Part shown: positions 26,671 to 36,100 of the stretch, piece after piece | Layout: each line of letters starts with the position of its first letter | Position numbering within the stretch: position 1 is the first letter of the stretch | DNA from: Rhizobium brockwellii | Lineage (GTDB): Bacteria; Pseudomonadota; Alphaproteobacteria; Rhizobiales; Rhizobiaceae | NCBI RefSeq assembly: GCF_000769405.2 | Contig: NZ_CP053439.1 | Span: 186,001 to 250,000, forward strand | Direction of reading: 5' to 3' | DNA: 64,000 nucleotides | Translations under genes and position numbers: made by a program | The notes under the pieces: generated by a model | The model's input: only the letters and a program-made list of their open reading frames with translations | What the model was told of the DNA's origin: nothing | The model's database searches: none

Positions 26671-28884
26671 ATGACCTACACCAATTTCACGCTCGAAACC
26701 GACGCCGACGGCATCGCTCTCGTCACCTGGGACATGCCCGGCAAATCAATGAACGTCTTCACCGCGGAGGTGATGGCCGAACTTGACGCGATTATCGACG
26801 CCACGACCGCCGATGCGGCCGTCAAGGGCGTCGTCTTCACCTCCGGCAAGTCCTCCTTCTCTGGCGGCGCTGATCTGTCGATGATCAAGTCGATGTTCAG
26901 TTCCTACCAGGAGGAGAAGGCAAAGAGCCCCGAGACGGCGGTGCAGAACCTCTTCGGCCTGGTCGGCCGCATGAGTGGCCTGTTCCGCAAACTCGAGACA
27001 TCGGGCAAGCCCTGGGTGTCCGCCATCAACGGCACCTGCATGGGCGGCGCCTTCGAACTGTCGCTCGCCTGCCACGGCCGCGTCGCCTCCAATGCCAAGA
27101 GCGTCAAGATCGCGCTGCCCGAGGTGAAGGTCGGTATCTTCCCCGGTGCCGGCGGCACGCAGCGTGTGCCGCGGCTGGCGAACGCCCAGGATGCGCTGCA
27201 GATGATGACGACCGGCCAGTCGCTGACCGGCTCCCGCGCCAAGGCGATGAACCTCGTGCATCAGGTGGTCGAGCCGGATCAGCTCATCCCCGCCGCCAAG
27301 CAGATGATCAAGGATGGCCTGAAGCCGGTCGCCCCCTGGGACGAGAAGGGCTTCAAGGCGCCCGGCGGCGGCATCTGGACGCCGGCTTCTGCCCAGCTCT
27401 GGCCGGCAGCTCCGGCGATCCTGCGCAGGGAAACATCGGGCAATTATCCGGCAGCTCTTGCCATCCTGAAATGCGTCTACGAAGGCCTGCAGGTGCCGTT
27501 CGACACCGGCCTGAAGATCGAGCAGCGTTATTTCACCGAGGTGCTGCAGACCCGCGAAGCCTTCTCGATGATCCGTTCGCTGTTCATCTCCATGCAGGAG
27601 CTCGGAAAAGGCGCCCGCCGCCCGGCAGGTCATGCGAAGACCGAGCTGAAGCATGTCGGCGTCGTCGGAGCCGGTTTCATGGGTGCCTCGATCGCTTATG
27701 TCACGGCCGCCGCCGGCATTCCCGTGACGCTGATCGACCGCGACATCGAAGCGGCGACCAAGGGCAAGACCGTCTCCGAAGGCCTGGTCAAGGATTCTGT
27801 CGGTAAGGGGCGTCTTACGCAAGATGAGGCGGCCGCATTGCTCTCCCGCATCACACCCTCGGCAGACTATGCCGACCTCGCCAATGCCGATCTCGTCATC
27901 GAGGCGGTGTTCGAGGATCGTGAGGTGAAGAAAGCGGTCATCGAGGCGGTCGAAGCCGTGCTGCCGGAAGGCGCGATCTTCGCTTCCAATACTTCGACCC
28001 TGCCGATCTCAGGTCTCGCCAAGAATTCGAAACGCCCCGCCGATTTCATCGGCATCCACTTCTTCTCGCCTGTCGAGAAGATGATGCTGACCGAGGTCAT
28101 CCTCGGAAGCGACACCGGCGACAGGGCGCTGGCCGTTGCTCTTGATTATGTCTCCGCCATCAAGAAGACGCCGATCGTCGTCAATGACACCCGCGGCTTC
28201 TTCGTCAATCGTTGCGTGCTACGCTACATGTCGGAAAGCTACGACATGCTGATCGAGGGCGTGCCGCCTGTGATGATCGAGAATGCCGCCAAGATGGCCG
28301 GGATGCCGGTCGGTCCCCTGGCGCTCAACGACGAGGTCGCCATCGACCTCTCGCTGAAGATCCTCAAGGCGACGGTCGCCGATCTCGGCGAAAAAGCCAT
28401 CGACCCCAGGCATATGGAAATCATTTCCCGCATGGTGGAAAAGGAGGGACGTTTCGGCCGCAAGAATTCCAAGGGCTTCTACGACTACCCGCCGAAGCCG
28501 GCGAAGAAGTCCCTCTGGCCCGAACTCAAGTCCTTCTATCCGCAGAAACCGGCGGACGAGGTAGACGTCAACGTCCTGAAGCAACGTTTCCTCGTCACCA
28601 TCGCGCTCGAAGCCGCCCGCACGGTTGAGGAAGGCATCGTCACCGATCCGCGCGAAGCGGATGTAGGCTCGATCCTGGGCTTTGGCTTCGCGCCCTATAC
28701 CGGCGGAGCGCTGAGCTATATCGACGGGATGGGTGCGAAGGCCTTCGTGGAACTGGCGGAAAAGTTAGCCGGTACTTACGGAATCCACTTCAAGCCGACG
28801 CCGCTGCTGAAGGACATGGCCGCCAAGGGTGAGACGTTCTACGGCCGGTTCGACCCCTATGAGAAGGTGGGGAAGGCGGCTTAG
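26671..28884 (+). CDS. FadJ-like multifunctional enoyl-CoA hydratase / 3-hydroxyacyl-CoA dehydrogenase
   Basis: 737 residues. N-terminal crotonase domain (about 1-200) with SGKSSFSGGADLSMIKS and the oxyanion loop NGTCMGGAFELSLACHGRVA; an NAD-binding dehydrogenase domain begins near 330 (GVVGAGFMGASIAYVTAAAG, GxGxxG) with NTSTLPIS and IGIHFFSPVEKMML (catalytic His), then NDTRGFFVNR, and a C-terminal helical domain with GFGFAPYTGGALSYIDGMG. It does the hydration and dehydrogenation steps of beta-oxidation. SD GGGGAGG directly upstream. Last gene of the operon, with a hairpin at its stop codon. Confidence 0.95.
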   Translation: MTYTNFTLETDADGIALVTWDMPGKSMNVFTAEVMAELDAIIDATTADAAVKGVVFTSGKSSFSGGADLSMIKSMFSSYQEEKAKSPETAVQNLFGLVGRMSGLFRKLETSGKPWVSAINGTCMGGAFELSLACHGRVASNAKSVKIALPEVKVGIFPGAGGTQRVPRLANAQDALQMMTTGQSLTGSRAKAMNLVHQVVEPDQLIPAAKQMIKDGLKPVAPWDEKGFKAPGGGIWTPASAQLWPAAPAILRRETSGNYPAALAILKCVYEGLQVPFDTGLKIEQRYFTEVLQTREAFSMIRSLFISMQELGKGARRPAGHAKTELKHVGVVGAGFMGASIAYVTAAAGIPVTLIDRDIEAATKGKTVSEGLVKDSVGKGRLTQDEAAALLSRITPSADYADLANADLVIEAVFEDREVKKAVIEAVEAVLPEGAIFASNTSTLPISGLAKNSKRPADFIGIHFFSPVEKMMLTEVILGSDTGDRALAVALDYVSAIKKTPIVVNDTRGFFVNRCVLRYMSESYDMLIEGVPPVMIENAAKMAGMPVGPLALNDEVAIDLSLKILKATVADLGEKAIDPRHMEIISRMVEKEGRFGRKNSKGFYDYPPKPAKKSLWPELKSFYPQKPADEVDVNVLKQRFLVTIALEAARTVEEGIVTDPREADVGSILGFGFAPYTGGALSYIDGMGAKAFVELAEKLAGTYGIHFKPTPLLKDMAAKGETFYGRFDPYEKVGKAA

Positions 28885-28892
28885 GCCGCCTT
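28873..28892 (+). terminator. Hairpin terminator overlapping the end of the FadJ-like gene
   Basis: AAGGCGGC-TTAG-GCCGCCTT, an eight-base perfect stem that includes the stop codon (TAG at 28882), followed by a short T-run. Placement at the end of the operon fits a terminator, though the T-tract is short. Confidence 0.5.
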
Positions 28893-28961
28893 TACCATCC
28901 TGCCACGGCACGACGTCAAAGAATCCTCCATCGGCCCGCTCGACTTTCCCTAGCTGCGGCC

Positions 28962-28990
28962 TTGTCACGGACACAATTTCCGATTACATA
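28962..28990 (+). promoter_or_regulatory. Candidate promoter of the cold-shock gene
   Basis: -35-like TTGTCA and -10-like TACATA with exactly 17 bp between them. Transcription from here would give a leader of roughly 135 nt before the ATG at 29132, as expected for a cold-shock mRNA with a temperature-responsive 5' UTR. Confidence 0.5.
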
Positions 28991-29131
28991 TCCGCGCATC
29001 GATCTTGCTAGATGAACTTTGAAACGGCCTCGTGTCGTTCCTGGCGAACTTCCTCCAAAATCGGTTTTCATCGCCGCTCGGTATTTATCCGAGCTGCAGT
29101 CTTCTATGAACGATTCGAAAAGGATATCGTC

Positions 29132-29341
29132 ATGAGCACAGGTACCGTAAAGTGGTTCAACGCAACCAAGGGCTTCGGCTTCATTCAGCCGGATGACGGC
29201 GCAGCCGACGTTTTCGTCCACATCTCTGCCGTTGAACGCGCTGGCATGCGCGATCTCAAGGATGGCCAGAAGCTGTCTTACGAGCTCGTCCGCGACAACA
29301 AGTCCGGCAAGATGTCGGCAGACCGCCTCCAGGCGGCCTGA
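29132..29341 (+). CDS. Cold-shock protein (CspA family)
   Basis: 69 residues (ATG at 29132, [20 protein letters not shown]). RNP1 KGFGFIQP and RNP2 DVFVHISAV are intact, giving an OB-fold RNA chaperone that binds single-stranded RNA and DNA and destabilises mRNA structure in the cold. An upstream in-frame ATG at 29012 would add an unrelated leader and is rejected. A strong terminator follows at 29417. Confidence 0.95.
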   Translation: MSTGTVKWFNATKGFGFIQPDDGAADVFVHISAVERAGMRDLKDGQKLSYELVRDNKSGKMSADRLQAA

Positions 29342-29416
29342 GCCTTAAGGCTCTAAATATCATCTCCGGATCGTGACCACGGATGTACTGGCACGGTTCG
29401 TTGAGATAGCAGGGAA

Positions 29417-29441
29417 GGTCGGGTTCACCCGGCCTTTTTTT
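29417..29441 (+). terminator. Rho-independent terminator downstream of the cold-shock gene
   Basis: GGTCGGG-TTCA-CCCGGCC stem (one G-U pair) followed by seven T residues, 76 bp after the stop codon. Confidence 0.8.
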
Positions 29442-29501
29442 GTGTCTGGCCGGTTGATGCCGTGCCCGATTGGCGGAGTAGCCGGCATCGCCTTGGCACA
29501 T

Positions 29502-29706
29502 AGGTCGTGCCGTGTAAGCCCCCCTCTGCCCTGCCGGGCATCTCCCCCACAGGTGGGGAGATCGCAAGTGGCTTGAACTTCGTATCCATCTATCGTTTCG
29601 TCGTGCTGGACGCCGATTGTTTGGGGAAGCCAGTGAGCCCAGCCAATCTCCCCACCTGTGGGGGAGATGCCCGGCAGGGCAGAGGGGGCGGCCACGGCAT
29701 GACCTT
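29502..29706. repeat. Large palindromic element with 43-bp perfect arms (RIME/MITE-like)
   Basis: Left arm 29520-29562 and right arm 29646-29688 are exact reverse complements (43 of 43), with 83 bp between them. The symmetry continues imperfectly outwards (AGGTCGTGCCGTG at 29502 versus its near complement ending 29706). The arms contain CTGCCCTGCCGGGCATCTCC and CCCACAGGTGGGGAG, motifs common to rhizobial intergenic elements. The element has no gene and lies between the cold-shock terminator and the MarR gene's 3' end. Confidence 0.8.
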
Positions 29707-29758
29707 AGAGAATCTTTCGCATCGTCAAGCCGAGTGCGTCGCTAACGACAAAAGTCGC

Positions 29759-30202
29759 TCAACCTTCTGGCGCCTCGCCACCCTCAAGCATCTCCATCAC
29801 CCGCGCCATCACGATCCGCGCCGCATCGAGTTCGGCTGACGTAAACGCGGCGCCGAGCCCGTCGGCCCATCCGGCTTGCGCGAGCTCGATAACGCCGAGC
29901 CGCGCCGCCCCTTCTTCCGTCAATCGTACCAGCTTGGCGCGCTGGTGCTGCGGGTTGTCGGCATAGGCGATCAGCCCTTCATTCTCCAGCGCATCGGCCA
30001 GCCGCTGCACGCCCTGGCGGGCGAGGCCGAGCGCACGGGCGATCTGCGCCACCGACATGTCGCTCCGTCGTGCCGCCGCCAGCACCTGCCAGCGCGCGCT
30101 CGTCTGTCCTGCCGGCTTTGCCAGTCGGTCGCCGGCGGCCGTCAGATGGCCGGCGAGACGAAGGGCGGTGATTGCGAAAGCGGAAAAGGCATCCCCTTCC
30201 AT
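29759..30202 (-). CDS. MarR family transcriptional regulator
   Basis: 147 residues. Start at ATG 30202 ([20 protein letters not shown]), preceded by GGAG seven bases upstream; the longer frame from 30259 would place an operator-like palindrome inside the coding region. Winged-helix HTH ([20 protein letters not shown], then the wing [19 protein letters not shown]). MarR dimers usually repress and respond to phenolics, oxidants or metals. It is divergent from the GFA protein with two palindromes between them. Confidence 0.88.
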   Translation of the reverse strand: MEGDAFSAFAITALRLAGHLTAAGDRLAKPAGQTSARWQVLAAARRSDMSVAQIARALGLARQGVQRLADALENEGLIAYADNPQHQRAKLVRLTEEGAARLGVIELAQAGWADGLGAAFTSAELDAARIVMARVMEMLEGGEAPEG

Positions 30203-30226
30203 TGTCCGCTCCGGTCGATTTTGTTT

Positions 30227-30240
30227 GACAACATGTTGTC
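30227..30240. promoter_or_regulatory. Candidate MarR operator 1
   Basis: GACAACATGTTGTC, a perfect 14-bp palindrome, 24 bp upstream of the chosen MarR start. Confidence 0.65.
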
Positions 30241-30260
30241 GATTTTGTATCTCATCCATA

Positions 30261-30278
30261 ATGACAACATATTGTCAT
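30261..30278. promoter_or_regulatory. Candidate MarR operator 2
   Basis: ATGACAA-CATA-TTGTCAT shares the GACAAC/TTGTC half-sites with operator 1. The centres of the two sites are about 36 bp apart, so dimers could bind on nearly the same face of the helix. It lies 39 bp upstream of the GFA start. Confidence 0.65.
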
Positions 30279-30317
30279 ATCCGGAAACTGAAGGCAACGC
30301 CGAAGGAGGAGAGCGCC

Positions 30318-30722
30318 ATGAAGAAAACCTACAGAGGAAGCTGCCATTGCGGCAAAGTGCACTATGAGGTGGACATGGACCTCGAGGAGGGCACTGGCCG
30401 CTGCAATTGTTCGATCTGCGCCAAGCGGCGCTATTGGGGCGCCAACGTCAAGCCGGAGGATTTCCGGCTGATGTGCGACCAGGCGGAAACGTCCGACTAC
30501 CAGTTCAACACCATGAGCGGTCATCACCGCTTCTGCCGCACCTGCGGTGTGCCGGCCTATGGCGACGGTTATGTCGAAGCGATTGGTGGCGCCTATGTCT
30601 CGATCAACATCGCCTGCCTCGACGATATCACCCCTGAGGAACTGGCAGCACTGCCTGTCCGTTACTCCGACGGCAGGCACGATGCCTGGTGGAACGAACC
30701 GGCGGTGACGAGTTATCTCTGA
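30318..30722 (+). CDS. GFA-family (CENP-V-like) zinc protein
   Basis: 134 residues with a very strong SD (AAGGAGGAGAG) and ATG at 30318. Zinc ligands: [26 protein letters not shown] and [11 protein letters not shown], the full set for the glutathione-dependent formaldehyde-activating fold. GFA proteins bind glutathione adducts, but catalysis is disputed. Divergent from MarR with paired operators in between, so it is the likely regulatory target, hinting at an aldehyde or electrophile response. Confidence 0.9.
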   Translation: MKKTYRGSCHCGKVHYEVDMDLEEGTGRCNCSICAKRRYWGANVKPEDFRLMCDQAETSDYQFNTMSGHHRFCRTCGVPAYGDGYVEAIGGAYVSINIACLDDITPEELAALPVRYSDGRHDAWWNEPAVTSYL

Positions 30723-30815
30723 CGCAATTCCAAAAGTGCGCAGTGGTTCTATCGCTGATGTCGGATCGTCGTCCTCCCCTTCGTCCTCTGTCCATAACGG
30801 AGAAGGAGAACGACC

Positions 30816-31259
30816 GTGAAAGACGAAGCGAATGCGAAGATCGAGGAAGAGGCGATCATCGCCATGCTGATGATGCGCGCCAAGGCGCTGGGCGAAAAGA
30901 ACGCCAAGGACGCACTTTCCTACGAGACCGAGGATGAAATCGAATTTTCGCTGGCGCCGCCGCTCGTCTACCACGGCCAGGACGAAGCGGGTCTGCAGGC
31001 CTGGTTCGATACCTGGGAAGGCCCGATCGGCGGCGAGGTGCGCGATGCCAGACTGACGGTTGGCGAGGATGTCGCTTTCTGGAGCGGCCTCACGCGCATG
31101 AGCGGGACCAAGACCGACGGCACCGCCGTCGATCTCTGGTTTCGCCAGACCCTCGGTCTCGTCAAGCAGGATGGCCGCTGGCTGGTTGCCCACCAGCACG
31201 CCTCGGTGCCCTTCGCCATGGATGGAAGCGGCCGGGCACTGCTCGATCTCAAGCCGTAA
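30816..31259 (+). CDS. SnoaL/NTF2-like protein
   Basis: 147 residues. A cone-shaped NTF2 fold is suggested by the N-terminal helix (EEEAIIAMLMMRAKALGEKN), DALSYETEDEIEFSLAPPLV, DEAGLQAWFDTWEGPIGGEV and the late FRQTLGLVKQDGRWLVAHQH. SnoaL-like (DUF4440) proteins are small ligand binders or cyclases; no active-site prediction is safe. An SD (GGAGAAGGAG) lies upstream. It follows the GFA gene after 93 bp and may share the MarR-controlled transcript. Confidence 0.8.
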   Translation: MKDEANAKIEEEAIIAMLMMRAKALGEKNAKDALSYETEDEIEFSLAPPLVYHGQDEAGLQAWFDTWEGPIGGEVRDARLTVGEDVAFWSGLTRMSGTKTDGTAVDLWFRQTLGLVKQDGRWLVAHQHASVPFAMDGSGRALLDLKP

Positions 31260-31266
31260 AGGAATG

Positions 31267-32469
31267 TCAGGCAGCACTCCCCGCGACCTTCCGCCGGTCG
31301 GCGCGAATGCTCACCAATCCGACGCCCATCAAAAGCAGGATCGCCGTCGCATAGATATCCGTCGTCAATGCGTAACCGGCCGATTTCGCTAGGAACCCGG
31401 CCAGAATCGCCGGCAAGCTGAAGGCGAGGTAGCTCTGGACGTAGAAGGCCGATAGCAGCCCGGCCCGCTCGTCCGGTTTGGCGAGCGGCATGATGGTGCC
31501 GATAGAACCGAGGAAATTGGTGCCGAAACCGACGCCGGTGAAAATCGTGCCGACGAGCAGCAGCGGTACATTGGCAAGATGCACGCCGGCAACGACGGTC
31601 AGGATGCCGAGCGTCTTGGCCGATACGCCGAAAACCAGATTGGCCGAGGCCGTCTTGCTGCGCCTGAAATAGACGGCGATTGCTCCGCTCACCATCAATG
31701 CGGTGACGACAGCCCCGCCCGTCAGCGGCGCGGGGCTGCCGGTTGTGCTGGCGACCAAGGACGGGACCAGCGAGAGATAGAAGCCTGCAAGCGTCCAGTT
31801 GGCGATGTTGATCGGGGTCACCAGCGACAGCGGCCGCTTCACCTGCTTGGGAATGGTGACCCGCGGTATCAGCGAGCCGAGAGCGCCCGGTCGCTTGGCC
31901 CCGGTCTCGCCTGTCAGCCAGATGGCAGCTGCCTGCAGCGTGAAGGCGACAAACAACAGCGCATAGACCAGATGCATCGGGAAGGGGCCGTATTGGATCA
32001 GGGCGCTGGTGCCCACTGCCCCCACTGCCATGCCGCAAAGCGGCGCGATCGAATTGACGATCTGTCCCTTTGCCCGGTCGACATCGACGAGCGCTGCTCC
32101 GATCGAGGCGCCGGCGATCCCGGTTGCCAGCCCCTGCACGATCCGCGCCGCGATCAGCCAGGCGGGACCGCTCGCGACGACGAAGAGGCCCATCGCGGCG
32201 ATTTCGAGCACGAGGGCGAAAAAGATCACCGGCTTGCGGCCGAGATGATCCGAGATCGAACCGGCGATCAGCAGCGCCGCCAGCAGCGCGAAGGCGTAGA
32301 CCGCGAAGATCACCGTGATCAGCACCGGCGAGACGGAAAAACTTTCCTGATAGATCCGGTAGAGCGGCGTCGGCGCCGCGGAGGCGGCGAAGAAGGTCGC
32401 GAGCGTCAGCGCATGAAAGCCGATCGAGGGACGCAGCGAATTCTCGGTGGATTTGGCTGCGGCGAACAT
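31267..32469 (-). CDS. MFS transporter
   Basis: 400 residues, twelve predicted TM helices. A major-facilitator motif A-like loop GSISDHLGRKPVIFFALVLE lies between TM2 and TM3, and AAPTPLYRIYQESFSVSPVL in the N-terminal half is typical of drug:H+ antiporters of this subfamily. Located in the inner membrane, exporting unknown compounds. It is encoded divergently from a TetR-type regulator with an inverted repeat 15 bp upstream of its ATG, so it is probably a repressed efflux pump. Confidence 0.9.
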   Translation of the reverse strand: MFAAAKSTENSLRPSIGFHALTLATFFAASAAPTPLYRIYQESFSVSPVLITVIFAVYAFALLAALLIAGSISDHLGRKPVIFFALVLEIAAMGLFVVASGPAWLIAARIVQGLATGIAGASIGAALVDVDRAKGQIVNSIAPLCGMAVGAVGTSALIQYGPFPMHLVYALLFVAFTLQAAAIWLTGETGAKRPGALGSLIPRVTIPKQVKRPLSLVTPINIANWTLAGFYLSLVPSLVASTTGSPAPLTGGAVVTALMVSGAIAVYFRRSKTASANLVFGVSAKTLGILTVVAGVHLANVPLLLVGTIFTGVGFGTNFLGSIGTIMPLAKPDERAGLLSAFYVQSYLAFSLPAILAGFLAKSAGYALTTDIYATAILLLMGVGLVSIRADRRKVAGSAA

Positions 32470-32483
32470 ATATAAGCCTCTTA

Positions 32484-32506
32484 AAGCTAAGCTGTTGCGT
32501 TAGCTT
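32484..32506. promoter_or_regulatory. Candidate TetR operator upstream of the MFS gene
   Basis: AAGCTAA-N9-TTAGCTT, a perfect seven-base inverted repeat, 15 bp from the MFS ATG and 101 bp from the divergent TetR ATG. Confidence 0.55.
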
Positions 32507-32606
32507 ATGTAGAGCAGGCATTTCGTAAAAGCAAATTCTTTGCATTAATAGGTCTGTCAAAGATTTTGAACCATCGGTGTCAAAGGGCGAAAGTCGGGTT
32601 GCGCGC

Positions 32607-33164
32607 ATGACAGTGAAAGAGAATCTCCGTCCGGGCGGCAGAAGCGCCCGGGTTCAGGCATCGGTGCACAAGGCGGTCCGCGAGCTGATGGCCGAGATGA
32701 GCCGCGCCGAGGTGACGATCCCGCTGATTGCCGGCAAGGCGGGGGTGACGCCGTCGACCATCTATCGCCGCTGGGGCGACCTGCAACAGCTTCTCGCCGA
32801 TGTCGCCGTTGATCGGCTGCGGCCGGATATGCAGCCTATCGATGCCGGTAGCGGCAAGGCCGATCTCGAAACCTGGGCCGAGCAATATGCCGAGGAAATG
32901 TCCTCCGGCCCGGGCCGCGAAATGATCCGGGACGTGCTGGCGGCGCAGGCGGGCGCGAATGCCTGTAAATGCGCTGAATTTACCCGCCAGCAGATCGACG
33001 TCATCGCCGAGAGGGCCAAGGATCGCGGCGAGGCCTTTCCGGATGTCGAACGCGTCATGGACCAGGTCGTGGCGCCGATCATGTACCGCATCCTGTTCGG
33101 CGATGTGCCGGCGACAGCCCGTGTGCGCGATCTCGTCTCGCGCGTCATAGGCGCGGCGCTTTAA
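32607..33164 (+). CDS. TetR/AcrR family regulator
   Basis: 185 residues from ATG 32607 (MTVKENLRPGGRSARVQASV). HTH region AEVTIPLIAGKAGVTPSTIYRRWGDLQQLLADVAVD is the standard TetR helix pair, followed by a C-terminal ligand/dimer domain similar to TetR_C_16-type members (DVERVMDQVVAPIMYRILFG). Likely represses the divergent MFS gene. An earlier in-frame start (32577) would add ten residues without SD support. Confidence 0.88.
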   Translation: MTVKENLRPGGRSARVQASVHKAVRELMAEMSRAEVTIPLIAGKAGVTPSTIYRRWGDLQQLLADVAVDRLRPDMQPIDAGSGKADLETWAEQYAEEMSSGPGREMIRDVLAAQAGANACKCAEFTRQQIDVIAERAKDRGEAFPDVERVMDQVVAPIMYRILFGDVPATARVRDLVSRVIGAAL

Positions 33165-33173
33165 GCGTGCCTT

Positions 33174-36100
33174 TCACTCTGCGGCGGCGCGCTTGAGGCC
33201 GGAAATCTGGGTGATATAGGCGCGCAGCGCCGCCGGCCGCACCGGCTTGTGCTGGACGGCGATACCATGTCGCTCGGCCTCGCTGCGCACCTCCGGCGTG
33301 CGGTCGGCCGTGATCAGCAAAGCGGGGATATCGGCGCCGAACTGCCGGCGCAGATGCAGGATTGCGGCAATGCCGGTGCCGTCGCCGAGATGATAATCGG
33401 CGATGACGATGTCAGGCGGTCCTTGCTGGCCATCGAGGGTGGTGACGTCGGCGAGGCAATCCAGCGACTCCACCTCGCAACCCCAGCCGCTGATCAAGAG
33501 CTGCATGCCTTCGAGGATCTTCGGCTCATTGTCGATGCAGAGGATCTTCAGCCCGCTCAGCGCCTGGCCGGGACGGTCGGCGGGCGCAACCGCTGCTGCA
33601 GCCGCGGCCGGGCGTGAGACGTCGAGCGGCATGGCGATGCGGAATTCCGTGCCCTTGCCATGCGTCGACTGCAGCTCGACCGGATGGTTGAGCACGCGGG
33701 CGATGCGGTCGACGATCGAAAGGCCGAGCCCGAGGCCGGAAGCGGTTTTCGCACCCTCGTCCAGCCGCGCAAATTCCTTGAACACCGTGCGGAATTTCGA
33801 CGGCGGAATGCCGATGCCGGAATCGATCACCTGGATGATCACCTGGTTGCCGCGCCGCCGCGCCCCGACCAGCACCTTGCCTGAAATCGTGTATTTGATG
33901 GCGTTGGAGACGAGGTTCTGCACAAGCCGGCGCAGCAGGTTAGGATCGGAGCGGACCCTGAGCGACGTCGGCATGACCACCAGCTTCAGCTGTTTTTCGC
34001 GGGCGATCGGCGCGAAATCGGTCTCGATACGCTTCAGCAGGTCGGAGAGCGCGACGGAGGCAAGCCGCGGTCGCATGGCGCCGGTATCGAGCCTGGATAT
34101 ATCGAGCACCGCGCCGAGAATGGTCTCGACCGATTCCAGCGCGGAATCGATGTTGCGCACGATCAGGCTGTTCTCGGATTGCGCCATGCGCTCGACCAAT
34201 GCCGAGGAATAGAGCCTGGCGGCATTGAGCGGCTGCAGGATATCGTGGCCGGCGGCGGCGAAAAAGCGTGTCTTGCCGATATTCGCCTCATCGGCGGCGG
34301 CGCGCGCCTCGCCGAGTTCGCGGTTGACCCGGGTAAGCTCGGCCGTGCGTTCGGCGACGCGCTGCTCCAGCGTTTCATTCGCCTGTTTCAGCGCCTGGTC
34401 GGCGCTGACGCGCTGGGTGATGTCGGTGAAGGTGGCGACGATGCCCTTGTCGGGCATCGCGTTGGAGCGCACCTCGATGATCCGCTCGCCGCCGCCGAGC
34501 ACCAGCGAAAAGGGCTTGTCGAGCGTCAGGAAATGCCGCACCGTCTGGCTGAGATCGCCGGGCGCGATGTCGCCGCGCTGGCTGAGCGTGGTGACGATCT
34601 CAGACAAGGGGAAACCGACCTGGCCGGCACTTTCCGGCAGGTCCAGCAATTGCCGGAAGCGCCGGTTCCAGATCGTCAGCCGGTTGGAACTGTCGAAGAC
34701 GGCAATGCCCTGATCCATCTGCGAAAGTGCCGTCTGCAGCATGTCCTGGTTATATTGCAGCGCCTCGCTCGCCTGATCGAGCAGCCAGGCCGTGTCGGAA
34801 GAAGCATCCTCGATCTTCTGCAGGATCAATGACAGCACCAGCCGCGCCGAGGATGAGCCGATGGCGCTGCCGAGCAGCTGTTCGCTGAAATGGATGAGCG
34901 CCATATCGGCCGGCTGTTCGTCCTCCAGCTTGCGGCCAGAGCTTTGTTCGTAGGTTGTGAAAGAACGCTGCATGCGTTCTTCGCCGAGATAACGTGAGAT
35001 CGCCGCTTTCAGATCGCCGACGCTGATGCGGGTCTTCCAGCCGCGTGTAGCAAATTGCGAGCGAGAATGCCGCTTGACGAAGATGCCGGCCTGAATGCGT
35101 TCCAGCGGCTTGGCGTTGCGGGTAAGCGAGCCGACGACGAAGAAGGCGGTGTTGACGAGCAGGCTCATCGCCGTCGCATTGACCAGCGGATCGGCGTCGG
35201 GGGCCGTAAACAGCGTGGTCCCGGGAAAGATGAAGCCGAGCACGGCGCTCGCCACATAGGAATAATCGGGGCCGCCGAGCGAGGGCAGGAACAGCAGGTA
35301 GACCCAGATGACGAAGCCGGAGGTCAGCCCGAGGATCGCGCCGCGCGCATTCGCCCGTCGCCAGATCAGCCCGCCGAACAGCGCTGGGGCGATTTGCGCG
35401 ATCGCGGCAAAGGAAAGAAGGCCGATCGAGGCAAGGCCGGCGGTGCTGTCGGTCGAGCGGTAATAGGCGTAGCCGAACAGCAGCACGGCGAAGATGGCGC
35501 TGCGGCGGATGTTGAGCAGCGTCTTGGCAAAATCGTCGCGCTGGCTGGCGCGGCCGGCGAGTTTGCGCCTGAGGAAGATCGGCATGATGATGTCGTTCGA
35601 CACCATGATCGACAGCGCGACGGAATCGACGATGACCATCGCCGTTGCGGCGGAGAAACCGCCGATGAAGATGATCAGCGACACGACCGGCATCTGGCCG
35701 GCAAGCGGCAGCGACAGCATGTAGAAATCGGCATTGCCGGTGCCGCCGAAGGTCAGCAGTCCGCCGATCGCCACCGGCAGCACGAAGAGATTGATTGATA
35801 TGAGATAGGTGGGAAACAGGAAGCCTGCGAGTTTCAGCTGTTTCGGGGTTCGGTTTTCGACAACCGTCACGTGGAATTGCCGCGGCAGCAGGATGATCGC
35901 GAAAGCCGACAAGATGATCAGCGTGATCCAGCGGCTGATCGGCGTATGGTAGCTGAGCGCCGACATGACCAGCTCATTGTCGACGGTCTTGCGCCAGAGA
36001 TCGGTGGGGCCATCGAACAGAAACCAGATGACGCAGACGCCGGCCGTCAGGAAGGCGACAAGCTTAACCACCGATTCCATCGACACTGCGAGAATGAGGC

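Noticed and set aside
30968..32608. 546-codon minus-strand frame over the MFS gene
   Set aside because: Out of frame with the real transporter and Arg-rich; the MFS frame 31267-32469 explains the region.
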